Source: Parvibaculum sedimenti (lineage in GTDB: Bacteria > Pseudomonadota > Alphaproteobacteria > Parvibaculales > Parvibaculaceae). Taken from it: a stretch of 64,000 nt of DNA. Below the pieces are notes generated by a model. The model did not search any database and was not told the origin of the DNA. It worked only from the letters and a program-made list of their open reading frames with translations. The DNA lies in the NCBI RefSeq assembly GCF_009184905.1, contig NZ_WESC01000012.1, positions 1-64,000 on the forward strand, written 5' to 3'. Positions 45,035 to 53,721 of the stretch are shown one piece after another; positions within the stretch are counted from its first letter, which is position 1, and each line of letters opens with the position of its first letter. The translations under genes and the position numbers were made by a program.

Positions 45035-45802
45035 ATGAAGTTCGACAAGATCGCCTTCGTGGCAACCGATGTGCCCGAGGCCCAGGAAGCCCTGAAGACG
45101 CTGACCGACCGGTACGGCAATGCCGCACCGGCGGAGGCGGATGTGTTCGTCGCGCTTGGCGGCGACGGCCTCATGCTCCAGACGCTTCACAAGCATATGC
45201 ATCGCGGTATCCCTATCTACGGAATGAACCGCGGCTCTGTCGGCTTCCTGATGAACGAATACAAGCCCGACCATCTGCGCGAGCGGCTTGAAGCTGCCGA
45301 GATTGCCCGCCTCCATCCCCTGCGCGCCCACGCAACGCTCGCCAATGGTTCGGAGCATCAGGCGCTCGCGATCAACGAGGTCTCGCTCCTGCGCGAAACG
45401 GCGCAGGCGGCGAAGATCAGGATTTCCATCGACGGCAAGGTCCGCATGGCCGAACTGAGTTGCGACGGTGTGCTCGTCGCAACCCCGGCCGGATCGACCG
45501 CCTATAACCTCTCGGCTCAGGGGCCGATCATTCCGATCGACGCGGCGCTTCTCGCGCTCACGCCGATCAGCGCTTTCCGCCCCCGCCGCTGGCGCGGCGC
45601 GTTGCTCTCGCATCGCGCGAAGGTGCGCTTCGAAATTCTCGAAGCCGACAAGCGCCCCGTCAGCGCGGTTGCCGACCACCGCGAATTCCGCGACGTGGTC
45701 GACGTTCGCGTCGAGGAAGATCCGTCCATCGACCTGCTGATGATGTTCGACGAAGGTCACAGCCTCGACGAACGCATCCTGACGGAACAGTTCCTGTTCT
45801 AG
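45035..45802 (+). CDS. nadK: NAD kinase
   Basis: A 255-residue kinase that phosphorylates NAD to NADP. GGDG is at residues 42-45 with catalytic D44 ([12 protein letters not shown]). [23 protein letters not shown] and [24 protein letters not shown] follow, the latter being the second conserved loop. The short length is normal for alphaproteobacteria. ATG 45035 ([10 protein letters not shown]) fits the family start and has GGAA before it. The last 42 nt, encoding [13 protein letters not shown], are repeated at 46570-46611 beyond the next gene. Confidence 0.95.
   Translation: MKFDKIAFVATDVPEAQEALKTLTDRYGNAAPAEADVFVALGGDGLMLQTLHKHMHRGIPIYGMNRGSVGFLMNEYKPDHLRERLEAAEIARLHPLRAHATLANGSEHQALAINEVSLLRETAQAAKIRISIDGKVRMAELSCDGVLVATPAGSTAYNLSAQGPIIPIDAALLALTPISAFRPRRWRGALLSHRAKVRFEILEADKRPVSAVADHREFRDVVDVRVEEDPSIDLLMMFDEGHSLDERILTEQFLF
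45761..45802 (+). repeat. nadK 3'-end repeat, copy A (inside nadK)
   Basis: The final 13 codons and stop of nadK. Copy B at 46570-46611 matches at 36 of 42 positions; three of the differences are silent third-base changes, one changes Leu to Arg, and TAG becomes TGA. Confidence 0.85.
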
Positions 45803-45917
45803 GCGCGCCTCCGAACCGGTCGCCGCGCATCGTCATGGCGGCCATCATTCTTTCCCCCTCGCCGTCCGGGCCGGACCGGGACATACTTCGGTGCTGTCAC
45901 GCAGGGGAGCGACATTC

Positions 45918-46562
45918 ATGAAAATTCGTCTATGGCGCACTCTTGACGCCTTTGCCGCGGTCGTTGCCGCCACGCTCTTCATCGGCGCGCCGGTTGCCGC
46001 CGCTGAGATCAACGCCGAAGTCATGCAGAAATGGGCGACGGTGACGGTCGTGCATTATGCTGTGACCGGCGACTATTCCGCCGACACGCTGATCGTCAAT
46101 GCCGGGACAAACGGCTATGCGCCCGTCAAGGACCGGGTCGAGATGAGCTTTGACTGGGACCAGACCGAAGCCAAACTCGTCGGCGAGCCCACCATCAAAA
46201 ATCTCCCCACCGAGATCGGCGCCCTGCGGAATGGCGCGTCCGGATGCCGGGCGCCCGTGCTCAACGGCAAATACGAGCACTTCACGTTGCTGTCGTTGAA
46301 AGAAGGGCTCGGCGGCCAGCTCGCCATGTCGGTGCGGAGCGATTACCCCGCCGCCGCCATGCCCGTGGCCTGCACAGGCGGGTCGGAGTCCGTGCCGGCC
46401 AGATCGACGACGGAGAGCGCGGACCTCCCCGTTCCAGGAACGATGATCCTCGCCATGCCGGTGGAGCCCGGCGGCCAATTGACGGTCTCGTCCGACGGCA
46501 AGTCGATGATCTTCGTCAACAAGGGCTGGACCTGGACCTACACACCGACGCCGGTGCGATAG
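45918..46562 (+). CDS. Hypothetical exported protein between the nadK-end repeats
   Basis: A 214-residue protein with a signal peptide (residues 1-29, ending AAA). The mature part begins EINAEVMQKWATVTVVHYAVTGDY and has alternating polar/hydrophobic segments suggesting a beta-sandwich, plus two cysteines (GCRAPVLNG and VACTGG) that could form a disulfide. No family is recognised. GGGGAGCGAC precedes ATG 45918. The gene is exactly the cargo between two copies of the nadK 3' end, which suggests it was inserted there. Confidence 0.7.
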   Translation: MKIRLWRTLDAFAAVVAATLFIGAPVAAAEINAEVMQKWATVTVVHYAVTGDYSADTLIVNAGTNGYAPVKDRVEMSFDWDQTEAKLVGEPTIKNLPTEIGALRNGASGCRAPVLNGKYEHFTLLSLKEGLGGQLAMSVRSDYPAAAMPVACTGGSESVPARSTTESADLPVPGTMILAMPVEPGGQLTVSSDGKSMIFVNKGWTWTYTPTPVR

Positions 46563-46569
46563 GCGCCCA

Positions 46570-46611
46570 AGCCTCGACGAGCGCATCCTGACAGAACAGT
46601 TTCGGTTCTGA
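46570..46611 (+). repeat. nadK 3'-end repeat, copy B (downstream of the hypothetical gene)
   Basis: This reads [13 protein letters not shown] and TGA in frame but has no gene body in front of it. The 36/42 match to the nadK terminus starts abruptly; the sequence upstream of each copy is unrelated. Confidence 0.85.
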
Positions 46612-46617
46612 AGCCGC

Positions 46618-47418
46618 TTACACCTTCACGCGCGACAGCGGCTCTTCGTTGACGTCGTATCCCGCCTCGATGGGAATGCGCAGCACCGGCTCGCCGGCCT
46701 CGTTCTTCGTCACCTGCGGCTCGACGGTGACGATGCGCGCGGCCCGCGCCGTTTCGATGGCGTGGGCGGCGTTTTCGTGACGTCCAAGCTTCTGCACGTT
46801 GACGCGCGTCGGGAAGATGATGGTGCGCTTGCCTTCTTCCGCCTCGCGCACGGCGTCGAGCGGCTTGATCCAGACGGAGTCGACCGACTCCGATCCATCA
46901 TGCACAGCAAGATGATCTTCCGGCGCCAGGGCCAGATAGAAACGCGTGTCGAAGCGCTTGGGCATCATGTTCGGCGTGATCCAGTGCGCGTAAGGCGTCA
47001 GCAGATCGGCGGCAAGGCGCAAGCCCTCTTCCGCCAGCATGTCGCCAATGCCGATCTCGCCCTTGTTCAGTGCATCGCGCCGATGCTCGAGTTCCGTCAG
47101 ACGCGCCGCGTTGACGAGCGCGCCCGTCTTCTCATCGCGGGCAAGCAGGACGCCGCATTCCTCATAGGCTTCGCGGATCGCCGCGACGCGCATCGCGAAT
47201 TCCCAATCGTCGAGATCCTCCGCGCCGTCGACGAGGCCGCGCACATTTTCATGCCGGTCGCGCGGGTCGACCTTGCCGCCCGGAAAGACGAGCGCGCCCG
47301 ATGCGAAGTCGATCTGGTGATGACGCACCACCATGAAGACTTCGAGTCCCTCCGCGCTGTCGCGCAGAAGGAGAATGGTGGCCGCCGGAATCAGCTTGTC
47401 GCTTGCGGGGCTGGACAT
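46618..47418 (-). CDS. NUDIX hydrolase, NUDT19-like
   Basis: A 266-residue NUDIX enzyme. The Nudix box is split by a long insert: FPGGKVDPRD at residues 45-54, then REAYEECGVLL at 82-92. That insertion is typical of the NUDT19/RP2 branch, whose animal members cleave CoA esters. PAATILLLRDSAEGLEVFMVVRHHQIDFASGALVFPGG is the usual start. The many CoA-ester genes in the window would fit a CoA-related role, but ADP-ribose or other substrates cannot be excluded. GGGAGT precedes the ATG. Confidence 0.9.
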   Translation of the reverse strand: MSSPASDKLIPAATILLLRDSAEGLEVFMVVRHHQIDFASGALVFPGGKVDPRDRHENVRGLVDGAEDLDDWEFAMRVAAIREAYEECGVLLARDEKTGALVNAARLTELEHRRDALNKGEIGIGDMLAEEGLRLAADLLTPYAHWITPNMMPKRFDTRFYLALAPEDHLAVHDGSESVDSVWIKPLDAVREAEEGKRTIIFPTRVNVQKLGRHENAAHAIETARAARIVTVEPQVTKNEAGEPVLRIPIEAGYDVNEEPLSRVKV

Positions 47419-47593
47419 GGACTTACTCCCTGTTTCATTTCCTGACGCTTTTCTGGCTGAGCGTCTTTTTCTTAATCTATTGGCAAGGCTGTTCGCCGCG
47501 CCACCGGATTGTTAAGCCGGTCTAAACCAGCCGAGGGGCAAATTTCAAACAGGCGACCTGCGCCTGCCCCGCGACCAAAGAATTTGGCTCAAG

Positions 47594-48739
47594 ATGTACA
47601 GCAGTTCCTTTCGGCTGACCAACCGCGACATCGACCTCGCCTTCGAGGCGCGGCATCTGCACCTCGTCTTCCAGCCGAAGATCGAGCTGGCGACGGGGCG
47701 CGTACTCGGCGCGGAAGCCTATGTACGCTGGCTCCATCCCGATTACGGGTTGATGCCGCCAGGCCTCTTCCTGTCCTTCTTCGACCGCCACGGACGTAGC
47801 GGCGAGCTGACCCGTTTCGTCGCAGCGGCCGCTTCCGAGTCGATGGAGGCCTGGCGCCTCAGGGGCCAGAACTGGCCGGTCTCGCTCAATATTTCCGGCA
47901 GCGAGCTCACCGATCCATCCCTTCCCGGGGCACTGGACGGGATCGTCGGCGAGCACGGGCTCGACCCTGCGCATTTCACGATCGAAGTGCCGGAAGCCGT
48001 CTTCGCCCGCCACGGGCAGGATGCCGTTACGACAATTGCCGAAATGCGGCGCCTCGGCTTCCGCACGGCGCTGGACGGCGGCGGCGCGGTCATCGTGCCG
48101 CAGGAATTCCTGACCCCCGACCATTTCAGCGAGATCAAGATCTCGGGCGGCGCCATCATCCAGTTTGCGCGGCGGCTCAAGCAATCCGGCCACGGCTTTA
48201 TCGGCAAGCGCGTCGCCCTCGCGGTCTCTCAAGGTCTCGATGCGACCGCCGTCGGCGTCGAGGACGAGACGACCCTGTCCGCGCTCGCGGCCCTCGGCTT
48301 CACCGCCGCGCAGGGTTCGCATATCTGCCCACCCCGCGAAGCAAAGGACCTCATCGGCTGGACCTTCGCACAGGACATCAGGCGCGATTTTCAGGAGGCT
48401 GCGCGCGAGGAGGAACTCGGCGAATTGCTGCTGAGCGAAGCGCTCGATGAGGAAGAGGAAGCGATCGCCCGCGTCGACCTCCCCGTCGTCGAAATGATCA
48501 TCGACTACGAAGCACTGGATTTCTCCATTCCGGGCACAGATGATATTCCGGTTCCGATCGCCGAAATCGATGTCGTTTGCATCTTCCCCGACCGCAAGCT
48601 CGTCGCCCTGCTGCGCCGCCCGCCGCAACATGGCCGCAGGCTCTCCGGTGTCGATCAGCCGATCCGCATGCGCGTCAAGCGGCCTAAACCGAAGCAGAAA
48701 AAGAAGAAGAACTTTTTCCTGCGCGCGCTGGGGATGTAA
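47594..48739 (+). CDS. Degenerate EAL-domain protein (probably inactive)
   Basis: A 381-residue protein with an EAL phosphodiesterase fold over residues about 12-255 (FEARHLHLVFQPKIELATGRVLGAEAYVRW, then LNISGSEL, FTIEVPE, IKISGG). Catalytic positions are lost: EAL reads EAY (41-43), and the DDFG metal site reads DGGG (161-164). It is therefore unlikely to cleave cyclic di-GMP and may be a sensor or scaffold. The C-terminal 120 residues are acidic and helical, then about 50 residues of unknown type, ending in a Lys-rich tail KPKQKKKKNFFLRALGM that could contact membrane or nucleic acid. It is cytoplasmic. Confidence 0.85.
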   Translation: MYSSSFRLTNRDIDLAFEARHLHLVFQPKIELATGRVLGAEAYVRWLHPDYGLMPPGLFLSFFDRHGRSGELTRFVAAAASESMEAWRLRGQNWPVSLNISGSELTDPSLPGALDGIVGEHGLDPAHFTIEVPEAVFARHGQDAVTTIAEMRRLGFRTALDGGGAVIVPQEFLTPDHFSEIKISGGAIIQFARRLKQSGHGFIGKRVALAVSQGLDATAVGVEDETTLSALAALGFTAAQGSHICPPREAKDLIGWTFAQDIRRDFQEAAREEELGELLLSEALDEEEEAIARVDLPVVEMIIDYEALDFSIPGTDDIPVPIAEIDVVCIFPDRKLVALLRRPPQHGRRLSGVDQPIRMRVKRPKPKQKKKKNFFLRALGM

Positions 48740-48750
48740 GCGCCTTTTAT

Positions 48751-48836
48751 TGTCACCCCGGGCTTGTCCCGGGGTCCAGGGGCGTCGAATGCAGCGCCGG
48801 CAACTCCTGGAGCCCGGCACGAGGCCAGGATGACAG
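48751..48836. repeat. Palindromic interspersed repeat between convergent genes
   Basis: Bounded by TGTCA (48751) and TGACA (48831-48835). The first part ACCCCGGGCTTGTCCCGGGGT is a strong hairpin (ACCCCGGG pairs with CCCGGGGT around a short loop). The second half (CTGGAGCCCGGCACGAGGCCAGG) is a looser inverted echo. This TGTCACCCCGGGCTTG...CCCGGGGTCCAGG form is a familiar intergenic repeat type in alphaproteobacteria. It lies between the EAL and thiolase genes and can act as a bidirectional terminator. Confidence 0.8.
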
Positions 48837-48855
48837 TCCGTTTTCGGGCGAAGCC

Positions 48856-50070
48856 CTACACCCGCTCAATCACCATCGCGATGCCCTGCCCGACACCGAT
48901 GCACATGGTGCAGAGGGCGTAACGCGCGCCGCGTTCATGCAGCTCCTGCACCGCCGTCGTGACGAGGCGCGCGCCGCTCATGCCGAGCGGATGGCCCAGC
49001 GCAATGGCGCCACCATTGGGATTCACGTGTTCTGCGTCGTCCGGCAGGCCGAGATCGCGCATGACGGCAAGGCCCTGCGCGGCGAAGGCCTCCTTCAACT
49101 CGATGACTTCGATGTCGCCGATATTGAGACCGGTCTTTTCCAGCACCTTGCGGGTCGCGGGGGCAGGCCCGATGCCCATGATGCGTGGCGGCACGCCCGC
49201 CGTCGCCATGCCGAGAATGCGCGCGCGCGGCGTCAGGCCATGCGCTTCTACGGCTTCGGCAGACGCGATGATCATGGCGCAGGCACCGTCATTGACACCG
49301 GACGCATTGCCCGCCGTCACCGACCCGCCCTGACGGAACGGCGTCGACAGTTTTGCCAATGCTTCGAGCGTTGTGTCGGGACGCGGATGCTCGTCCTGCG
49401 AGACGACCGTCTCGCCCTTGCGGCCTGAAATGGTGACCGGCACGATTTCCCTGGCGAAGCGGCCCGATGCCATGGCGCGTCCCGCGCGCTGCTGGCTCCG
49501 CACCGAGAACGCGTCCTGATCCTCGCGCGAGATCTGGAATTCCTCCGCGACATTCTCCGCCGTCTCGGGCATCGAATGCGTCCCGTACTGCCGGTTCATC
49601 AGCGGGTTGACGAAGCGCCAGCCGATGGTCGTGTCATAGATCTGCGCGTCGCGCGAATAAGCGCTCGTCGCCTTGCCCATGACGAAGGGCGCGCGCGACA
49701 TGCTCTCCACGCCGCCAGCGATCATGAGATCGGTTTCGCCGGATTTGATGGCGCGGGCCGCCGTGCCCACGGCATCCATGCCCGAGCCGCAGAGGCGATT
49801 GATGGTCGAGCCCGGCACAGTATCGGGCAGGCCCGCCAGCAGCGACGACATGCGCGCGACGTTGCGGTTGTCCTCGCCCGCCTGATTGGCGCAGCCGAAG
49901 ATCACATCGTCGATGCGGCTCCAGTTGATCGAGGGATTGCGCTCAATCAGCGCCATGAGCGGCACGGCGCCGAGGTCATCCGCGCGCACAGAGGCAAGCG
50001 CCCCGGCATAACGGCCGATCGGCGTTCTCACCGCGTCGCAGATAAAGGCTTCTCGTGTGGCATGCATCAT
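48856..50070 (-). CDS. Acetyl-CoA acyltransferase (3-oxoadipyl-CoA thiolase-like)
   Basis: A 404-residue thiolase. The acyl-accepting Cys lies in NRLCGSGMDAVG, followed by GGVESMSRAPFVMGK. The C-terminal catalytic elements are VNPNGGAIALGHPLG and CTMCIGVGQG. The stretch IGWRFVNPLMNRQYGTHSMPETAENVAEE resembles PcaF/PaaJ-type 3-oxoadipyl-CoA thiolases more than FadA. No pca or paa genes are near, so the precise pathway is open; it could serve beta-oxidation of other acids. Two adjacent ATGs start it. Confidence 0.88.
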   Translation of the reverse strand: MMHATREAFICDAVRTPIGRYAGALASVRADDLGAVPLMALIERNPSINWSRIDDVIFGCANQAGEDNRNVARMSSLLAGLPDTVPGSTINRLCGSGMDAVGTAARAIKSGETDLMIAGGVESMSRAPFVMGKATSAYSRDAQIYDTTIGWRFVNPLMNRQYGTHSMPETAENVAEEFQISREDQDAFSVRSQQRAGRAMASGRFAREIVPVTISGRKGETVVSQDEHPRPDTTLEALAKLSTPFRQGGSVTAGNASGVNDGACAMIIASAEAVEAHGLTPRARILGMATAGVPPRIMGIGPAPATRKVLEKTGLNIGDIEVIELKEAFAAQGLAVMRDLGLPDDAEHVNPNGGAIALGHPLGMSGARLVTTAVQELHERGARYALCTMCIGVGQGIAMVIERV

Positions 50071-50145
50071 GGCTCTGGCCCTTTCTCATGGGAAGGGCCG
50101 CAACCTACCAGCTTCCATTTGCGGGTGCGAAGGGGTTTTTGCCCC

Positions 50146-51276
50146 TCAGGCGGCAAACCCCTTGCCCCAGGAAACAGGGCTTAGCCGCCGTGTCAGGCGG
50201 TCTATCAGGAAATCGACATCGCCTGCCTCGATCTCGGGAAAACGCTCGCCGATGCGCGTCCGCATGCTATGGCGAAGATAGGGCCTGTCCGACAGATAGC
50301 CGTCGGCCTGAAGCTCATGGACGACATCGAGCGCGGCGCGGAAGGCGGGATAGAAGATTTCTGGCAGAGCCGCCCGCGCATAGACCGCGCGAAAGCCCAG
50401 CGGGCCGACATCATGGATGAGCCGTGTCGCGCGCTCCTCCGGCACATTGGTGAGCAGAGCAAAACCCGTCTCCACAAAGCCGGACTCGCCAGCGCAGAGC
50501 GCGCGCAGCAGCAGCGAGGCAGTGAGACGCTTCCTTTCCGCGATCTGCAGCACGACGCGACCGATCTCGTCGGGATGGATCGCCTGAATCCTTTCGACAA
50601 GCACGCGCTCGCGCGCCTGCTCCTCGAATATGGCCGCCATGTCCGGGGCGATGTCATGGCGTTCGATCAGGTGCTGACGCAATTGGTCCGACACGATGGT
50701 GAGAAGGCGCTCGACGAGACAGATCGGCAGGTCGGTCCGCCGCGCCATGGGGTCCATGATCTCATCGTCGTCCGAATAGCGATCGACGATCGCATTGAGC
50801 GCCTCGGACCGAATGATCGCGCCTTCATTGCCTATGAGCGCAGCGACGGCGGCGCGGTCCCCCGCCCGGGCAATCGCATCGGAAACGGCCGGCGCGACAT
50901 CCTTTCTTCCCGCAATGGCACGCCGCTTCGCCGCGCTGCCGGTGAGGACGAGGTGCACCATGTCTTCTTCGGTGAGTACGGTCGAGCTTTCAAGGATAGG
51001 AAGCGCCACCTCGTCTATGTCGCCCGCCAACGCAAGGATGACGTCACGCGGCGCAGCGGGCAGATCGCAGAGGCATTGCGCCAGCGCGCTACGCACTTGC
51101 GCCGCGATGTCATGGACGAGATAGCCGAGAATTTCCTGCGCCAGCTCCCGCTCGCGCGGCGTCAGCACGACATTGCTGAATTGCGACGCGACCTTGCGGG
51201 CGATCAGCGCGCGCGCATCTTCCATCGGCTCGGAGAGCAGACGCTCCACATCGGCGAATGTCAGCCTGTCCTGCAT
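50146..51276 (-). CDS. DUF2336 domain protein
   Basis: A 376-residue soluble helical protein found almost only in alphaproteobacteria. The start LTFADVERLLSEPMEDARALIARKVASQFSN and the many HEAT-like repeats (for example LVHDIAAQVRSALAQCLCDL, MARRTDLPICLVERLLTIVSD) match DUF2336. The function is unknown; a link to cell-surface or stress signalling has been suggested. ATG 51276 is more likely than a GTG at 51297. It is divergent from the CoA-transferase gene by about 170 bp. Confidence 0.85.
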   Translation of the reverse strand: MQDRLTFADVERLLSEPMEDARALIARKVASQFSNVVLTPRERELAQEILGYLVHDIAAQVRSALAQCLCDLPAAPRDVILALAGDIDEVALPILESSTVLTEEDMVHLVLTGSAAKRRAIAGRKDVAPAVSDAIARAGDRAAVAALIGNEGAIIRSEALNAIVDRYSDDDEIMDPMARRTDLPICLVERLLTIVSDQLRQHLIERHDIAPDMAAIFEEQARERVLVERIQAIHPDEIGRVVLQIAERKRLTASLLLRALCAGESGFVETGFALLTNVPEERATRLIHDVGPLGFRAVYARAALPEIFYPAFRAALDVVHELQADGYLSDRPYLRHSMRTRIGERFPEIEAGDVDFLIDRLTRRLSPVSWGKGFAA

Positions 51277-51449
51277 CGTCCAGCCCCGGGGCACCACAAC
51301 GAAACGGCGTTACGCACTCTTTGCAGACACTAGTGCAAAGCCTTTAACGAAGCCTTCAGGTCACACCGCGAAATCCGGCCGACTTTGACAGGCTGGCCGT
51401 TTCATGGATGATCCGCAGCAACAAGAAATTCAAAACAGGGAGAGCGGAC

Positions 51450-52649
51450 ATGCTCGAAGGTATCAAGGTCATCGAGATGGCGACCTACATCGCCGCGCCG
51501 GGCGCGGGCGGCATCCTTGCCGACTGGGGCGCGGAGGTCATCAAGGTCGAGCCGCTGGCGGGCTGTCCCATGCGCTACACCATGGCGAATGTCGGCGCCG
51601 ACCATCTCAAGGGCAGCCCGATCTTCGATCTCGACAATCGCGGCAAGAAGGGCGTCGCCATCAACACAGCGACGCCCGAAGGCGTGGAGGCGGTGAAGCG
51701 GTTGGTTAAGGATGCGGACGTCTTCCTCACCAATGTCCGCCCCGGCGGCCTCGAACGCTCTGGCCTCGACTATGCCTCGCTCGCGGCCATCAATCCGCGC
51801 CTCGTCTATGCGAGCGTCACCGGCTATGGCCTCGAAGGCGCGGAGCGCGACCGCCCCGGCTTCGACATCGCCGCCTTCTGGGCGCGATCGGGACTCGGCT
51901 ATCTCGAAACCGTCAAGGGGACCGAGCCGACGACGCTCCGCACGGGCATCGGCGATCACACGACCAGCATGGCAACGGTGGGCGGTATTCTGGCGGCGCT
52001 GGTCGAGCGCCAGCGCACGGGCAAGGGCCGTCTCGTCGAATCCTCGCTCATCCGCGCGGGGATCTACGCGGCGGGCTCCGACATGGCCGTGCAGCTCAAA
52101 TTCGGCAAGCTCGGCTCCACCAAGTCGCGCCATGAGGCCGTGCAGCCCATCAGCAATTTCTTCAAGACGAAAAGCGGCGAATGGTTCGTCATCGTGCCGC
52201 GTCAGGGCTCGGTCGACTGGACGGCTGTCTGCAAGATCATCGGCCAGCCTGAACTCGAAACCGATCCGCGCTTTGCGAACCCCAAGGGCCGCCGTGCCAA
52301 CGCCGCCGAACTGGTCGACATTCTCGATGCGGCTTTTGCCGAGCATGATCTCGACCATTGGCGGCAGAAGCTCGACGAGCATGACGTGATCTGGTCGCCG
52401 CTGATGCATCCCAAGGATGTCGTGCAGGACCCGCAGGCGATTGCTGCCGGAGCCTTTGTCGACGTGCCTGAAGAGGATGGCTCGGGAACCTTCAAGGCAC
52501 CGGCGAGCCCCGTGCGCTTCCCCGGCGCGGATGACGGGCCGAAGGGCCCAGCCCCTGCCCTCGGCCAGCACACCCTCGATGTGCTGCGCGCGGCAGGCTA
52601 CGGCGAAGCCGACCTCGCGAGGCTCAGGGACGCCAAGACCATCGGCTGA
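51450..52649 (+). CDS. CaiB/BaiF family CoA-transferase
   Basis: A 399-residue class III CoA-transferase. The start LEGIKVIEMATYIAAPGAGGILADWGAEVIKVEP, then FDLDNRGKKGVAI, NVRPGGLERSGLDYASL and ASVTGYGLEGAERDRPGFD, with Asp in the catalytic region, are all typical. It moves CoA between carboxylic acids, as for carnitine, bile acids or alpha-methyl fatty acids; the substrate is unknown. AGGGAGAG precedes the ATG. Its stop abuts the convergent transglycosylase stop. Confidence 0.92.
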   Translation: MLEGIKVIEMATYIAAPGAGGILADWGAEVIKVEPLAGCPMRYTMANVGADHLKGSPIFDLDNRGKKGVAINTATPEGVEAVKRLVKDADVFLTNVRPGGLERSGLDYASLAAINPRLVYASVTGYGLEGAERDRPGFDIAAFWARSGLGYLETVKGTEPTTLRTGIGDHTTSMATVGGILAALVERQRTGKGRLVESSLIRAGIYAAGSDMAVQLKFGKLGSTKSRHEAVQPISNFFKTKSGEWFVIVPRQGSVDWTAVCKIIGQPELETDPRFANPKGRRANAAELVDILDAAFAEHDLDHWRQKLDEHDVIWSPLMHPKDVVQDPQAIAAGAFVDVPEEDGSGTFKAPASPVRFPGADDGPKGPAPALGQHTLDVLRAAGYGEADLARLRDAKTIG

Positions 52650-53597
52650 TCAGCCATAGGCGAAACCTGAACGCGGCAACAGACGGCTGGCCACCTTCGT
52701 CTTGTTGTCGCGGTCATCCTTCGCGTCCTTGCGCTCGCTCTGCGCCGGAGCGTCGAGCGAATTGAGCACGGCGAGAACCCCGGGGGTGAGCTTCAGCGGC
52801 GAGCGGGAAATGGATGCCGCCGTCGCGGCGACGGCGGCACCGCCATAGCCCGTCGAGGGAGCCGAATAGGACGGCTCGGCGGCTGTCGTCTCGTCGTTCA
52901 ACGCAGACGAAAGGCTACCGAGCGAGGCCGTTGCCTCCGCCTGCCCGGCGCTTGCCAGCACCGGCCGAGGCGCAAGCTCGGCGCCACCCTGATGCTTGGT
53001 CACGAGGTTCTGATAGACCTGCCCGACCGTCTTTGGTGCCCCCGACGAGGTGTAGAAGATCGACCGGTTCGCGGCGGCCGCCTGCGGGAAGAGCATGTCG
53101 GCCCGCGCGTTCGGCGTGTCCTCGGCGGCGGAGATAAGCTTCGTCGCGCCGCCCGCGCCGAGGAAATGCGCGACATAGAGTTCGCCTGAACTGACGGACC
53201 GCCCGAGACTCGCCTCCAGCCGGTCCTTGCTCGCGTTCGTATAGGCCCCCGCCATCAGCGCCGAGACCTGCGGATCATCGCGAAGGGCAAGAATTTCCCG
53301 GCGGGCGGCAGGATCGGCCACGACATACTTGCCGTGCGAATCCCGGCTGATCTGGTCCGCATATTGGCCGAGGCCCAGGCCCGAGCCGTCCTTCTTCATG
53401 GTCGCGAGCCAGGTCTGCTCGGTGAACTGAAATAGCCCGCAAGCGCTGGAAGTAGCTGATTTTGCAGAGCAATTCATGCTCGACTCACGCATGGCCGTGT
53501 TCAGCAAATAGTTGAAGTCGGCCCCCGTCTGCGCGCTCGCATTCTGCAGCGCGGCAGCGATCTGGGTGGGTGCCGATATGGCTTGAACCAGGCTCAT
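52650..53597 (-). CDS. Lytic transglycosylase (SLT domain) protein
   Basis: A 315-residue protein without a clear signal peptide. Residues about 20-110 form a lysozyme-like SLT domain: TGADFNYLLNTAMRESSMN with catalytic E38, then SACGLFQFTEQTW, then AYTNASKDRLEASLGR and ELYVAHFLGAGGATKLI. The C-terminal half is Ala/Ser-rich and probably disordered. Signal-less SLT proteins of this kind are often exported by the flagellar or another secretion apparatus, though no flagellar gene is in view. AGAGG lies before the ATG. Confidence 0.85.
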   Translation of the reverse strand: MSLVQAISAPTQIAAALQNASAQTGADFNYLLNTAMRESSMNCSAKSATSSACGLFQFTEQTWLATMKKDGSGLGLGQYADQISRDSHGKYVVADPAARREILALRDDPQVSALMAGAYTNASKDRLEASLGRSVSSGELYVAHFLGAGGATKLISAAEDTPNARADMLFPQAAAANRSIFYTSSGAPKTVGQVYQNLVTKHQGGAELAPRPVLASAGQAEATASLGSLSSALNDETTAAEPSYSAPSTGYGGAAVAATAASISRSPLKLTPGVLAVLNSLDAPAQSERKDAKDDRDNKTKVASRLLPRSGFAYG

Positions 53598-53721
53598 CGT
53601 CGAAAAAACCTCTGTTGCTCAAGACATGGGTCGCAAGCACCGTGCCAGAGGGTAAAGTCAGATTGGAGTCGGCCACAAAGAGCCGGCCAACAAGAACCAG
53701 GGAAACGGGAGGGAGCGGCTC

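Noticed and set aside
47522-48820. Long minus-strand frame opposite the EAL gene
   Set aside because: Shadow frame; the plus strand carries recognisable EAL sequence and a start at 47594.
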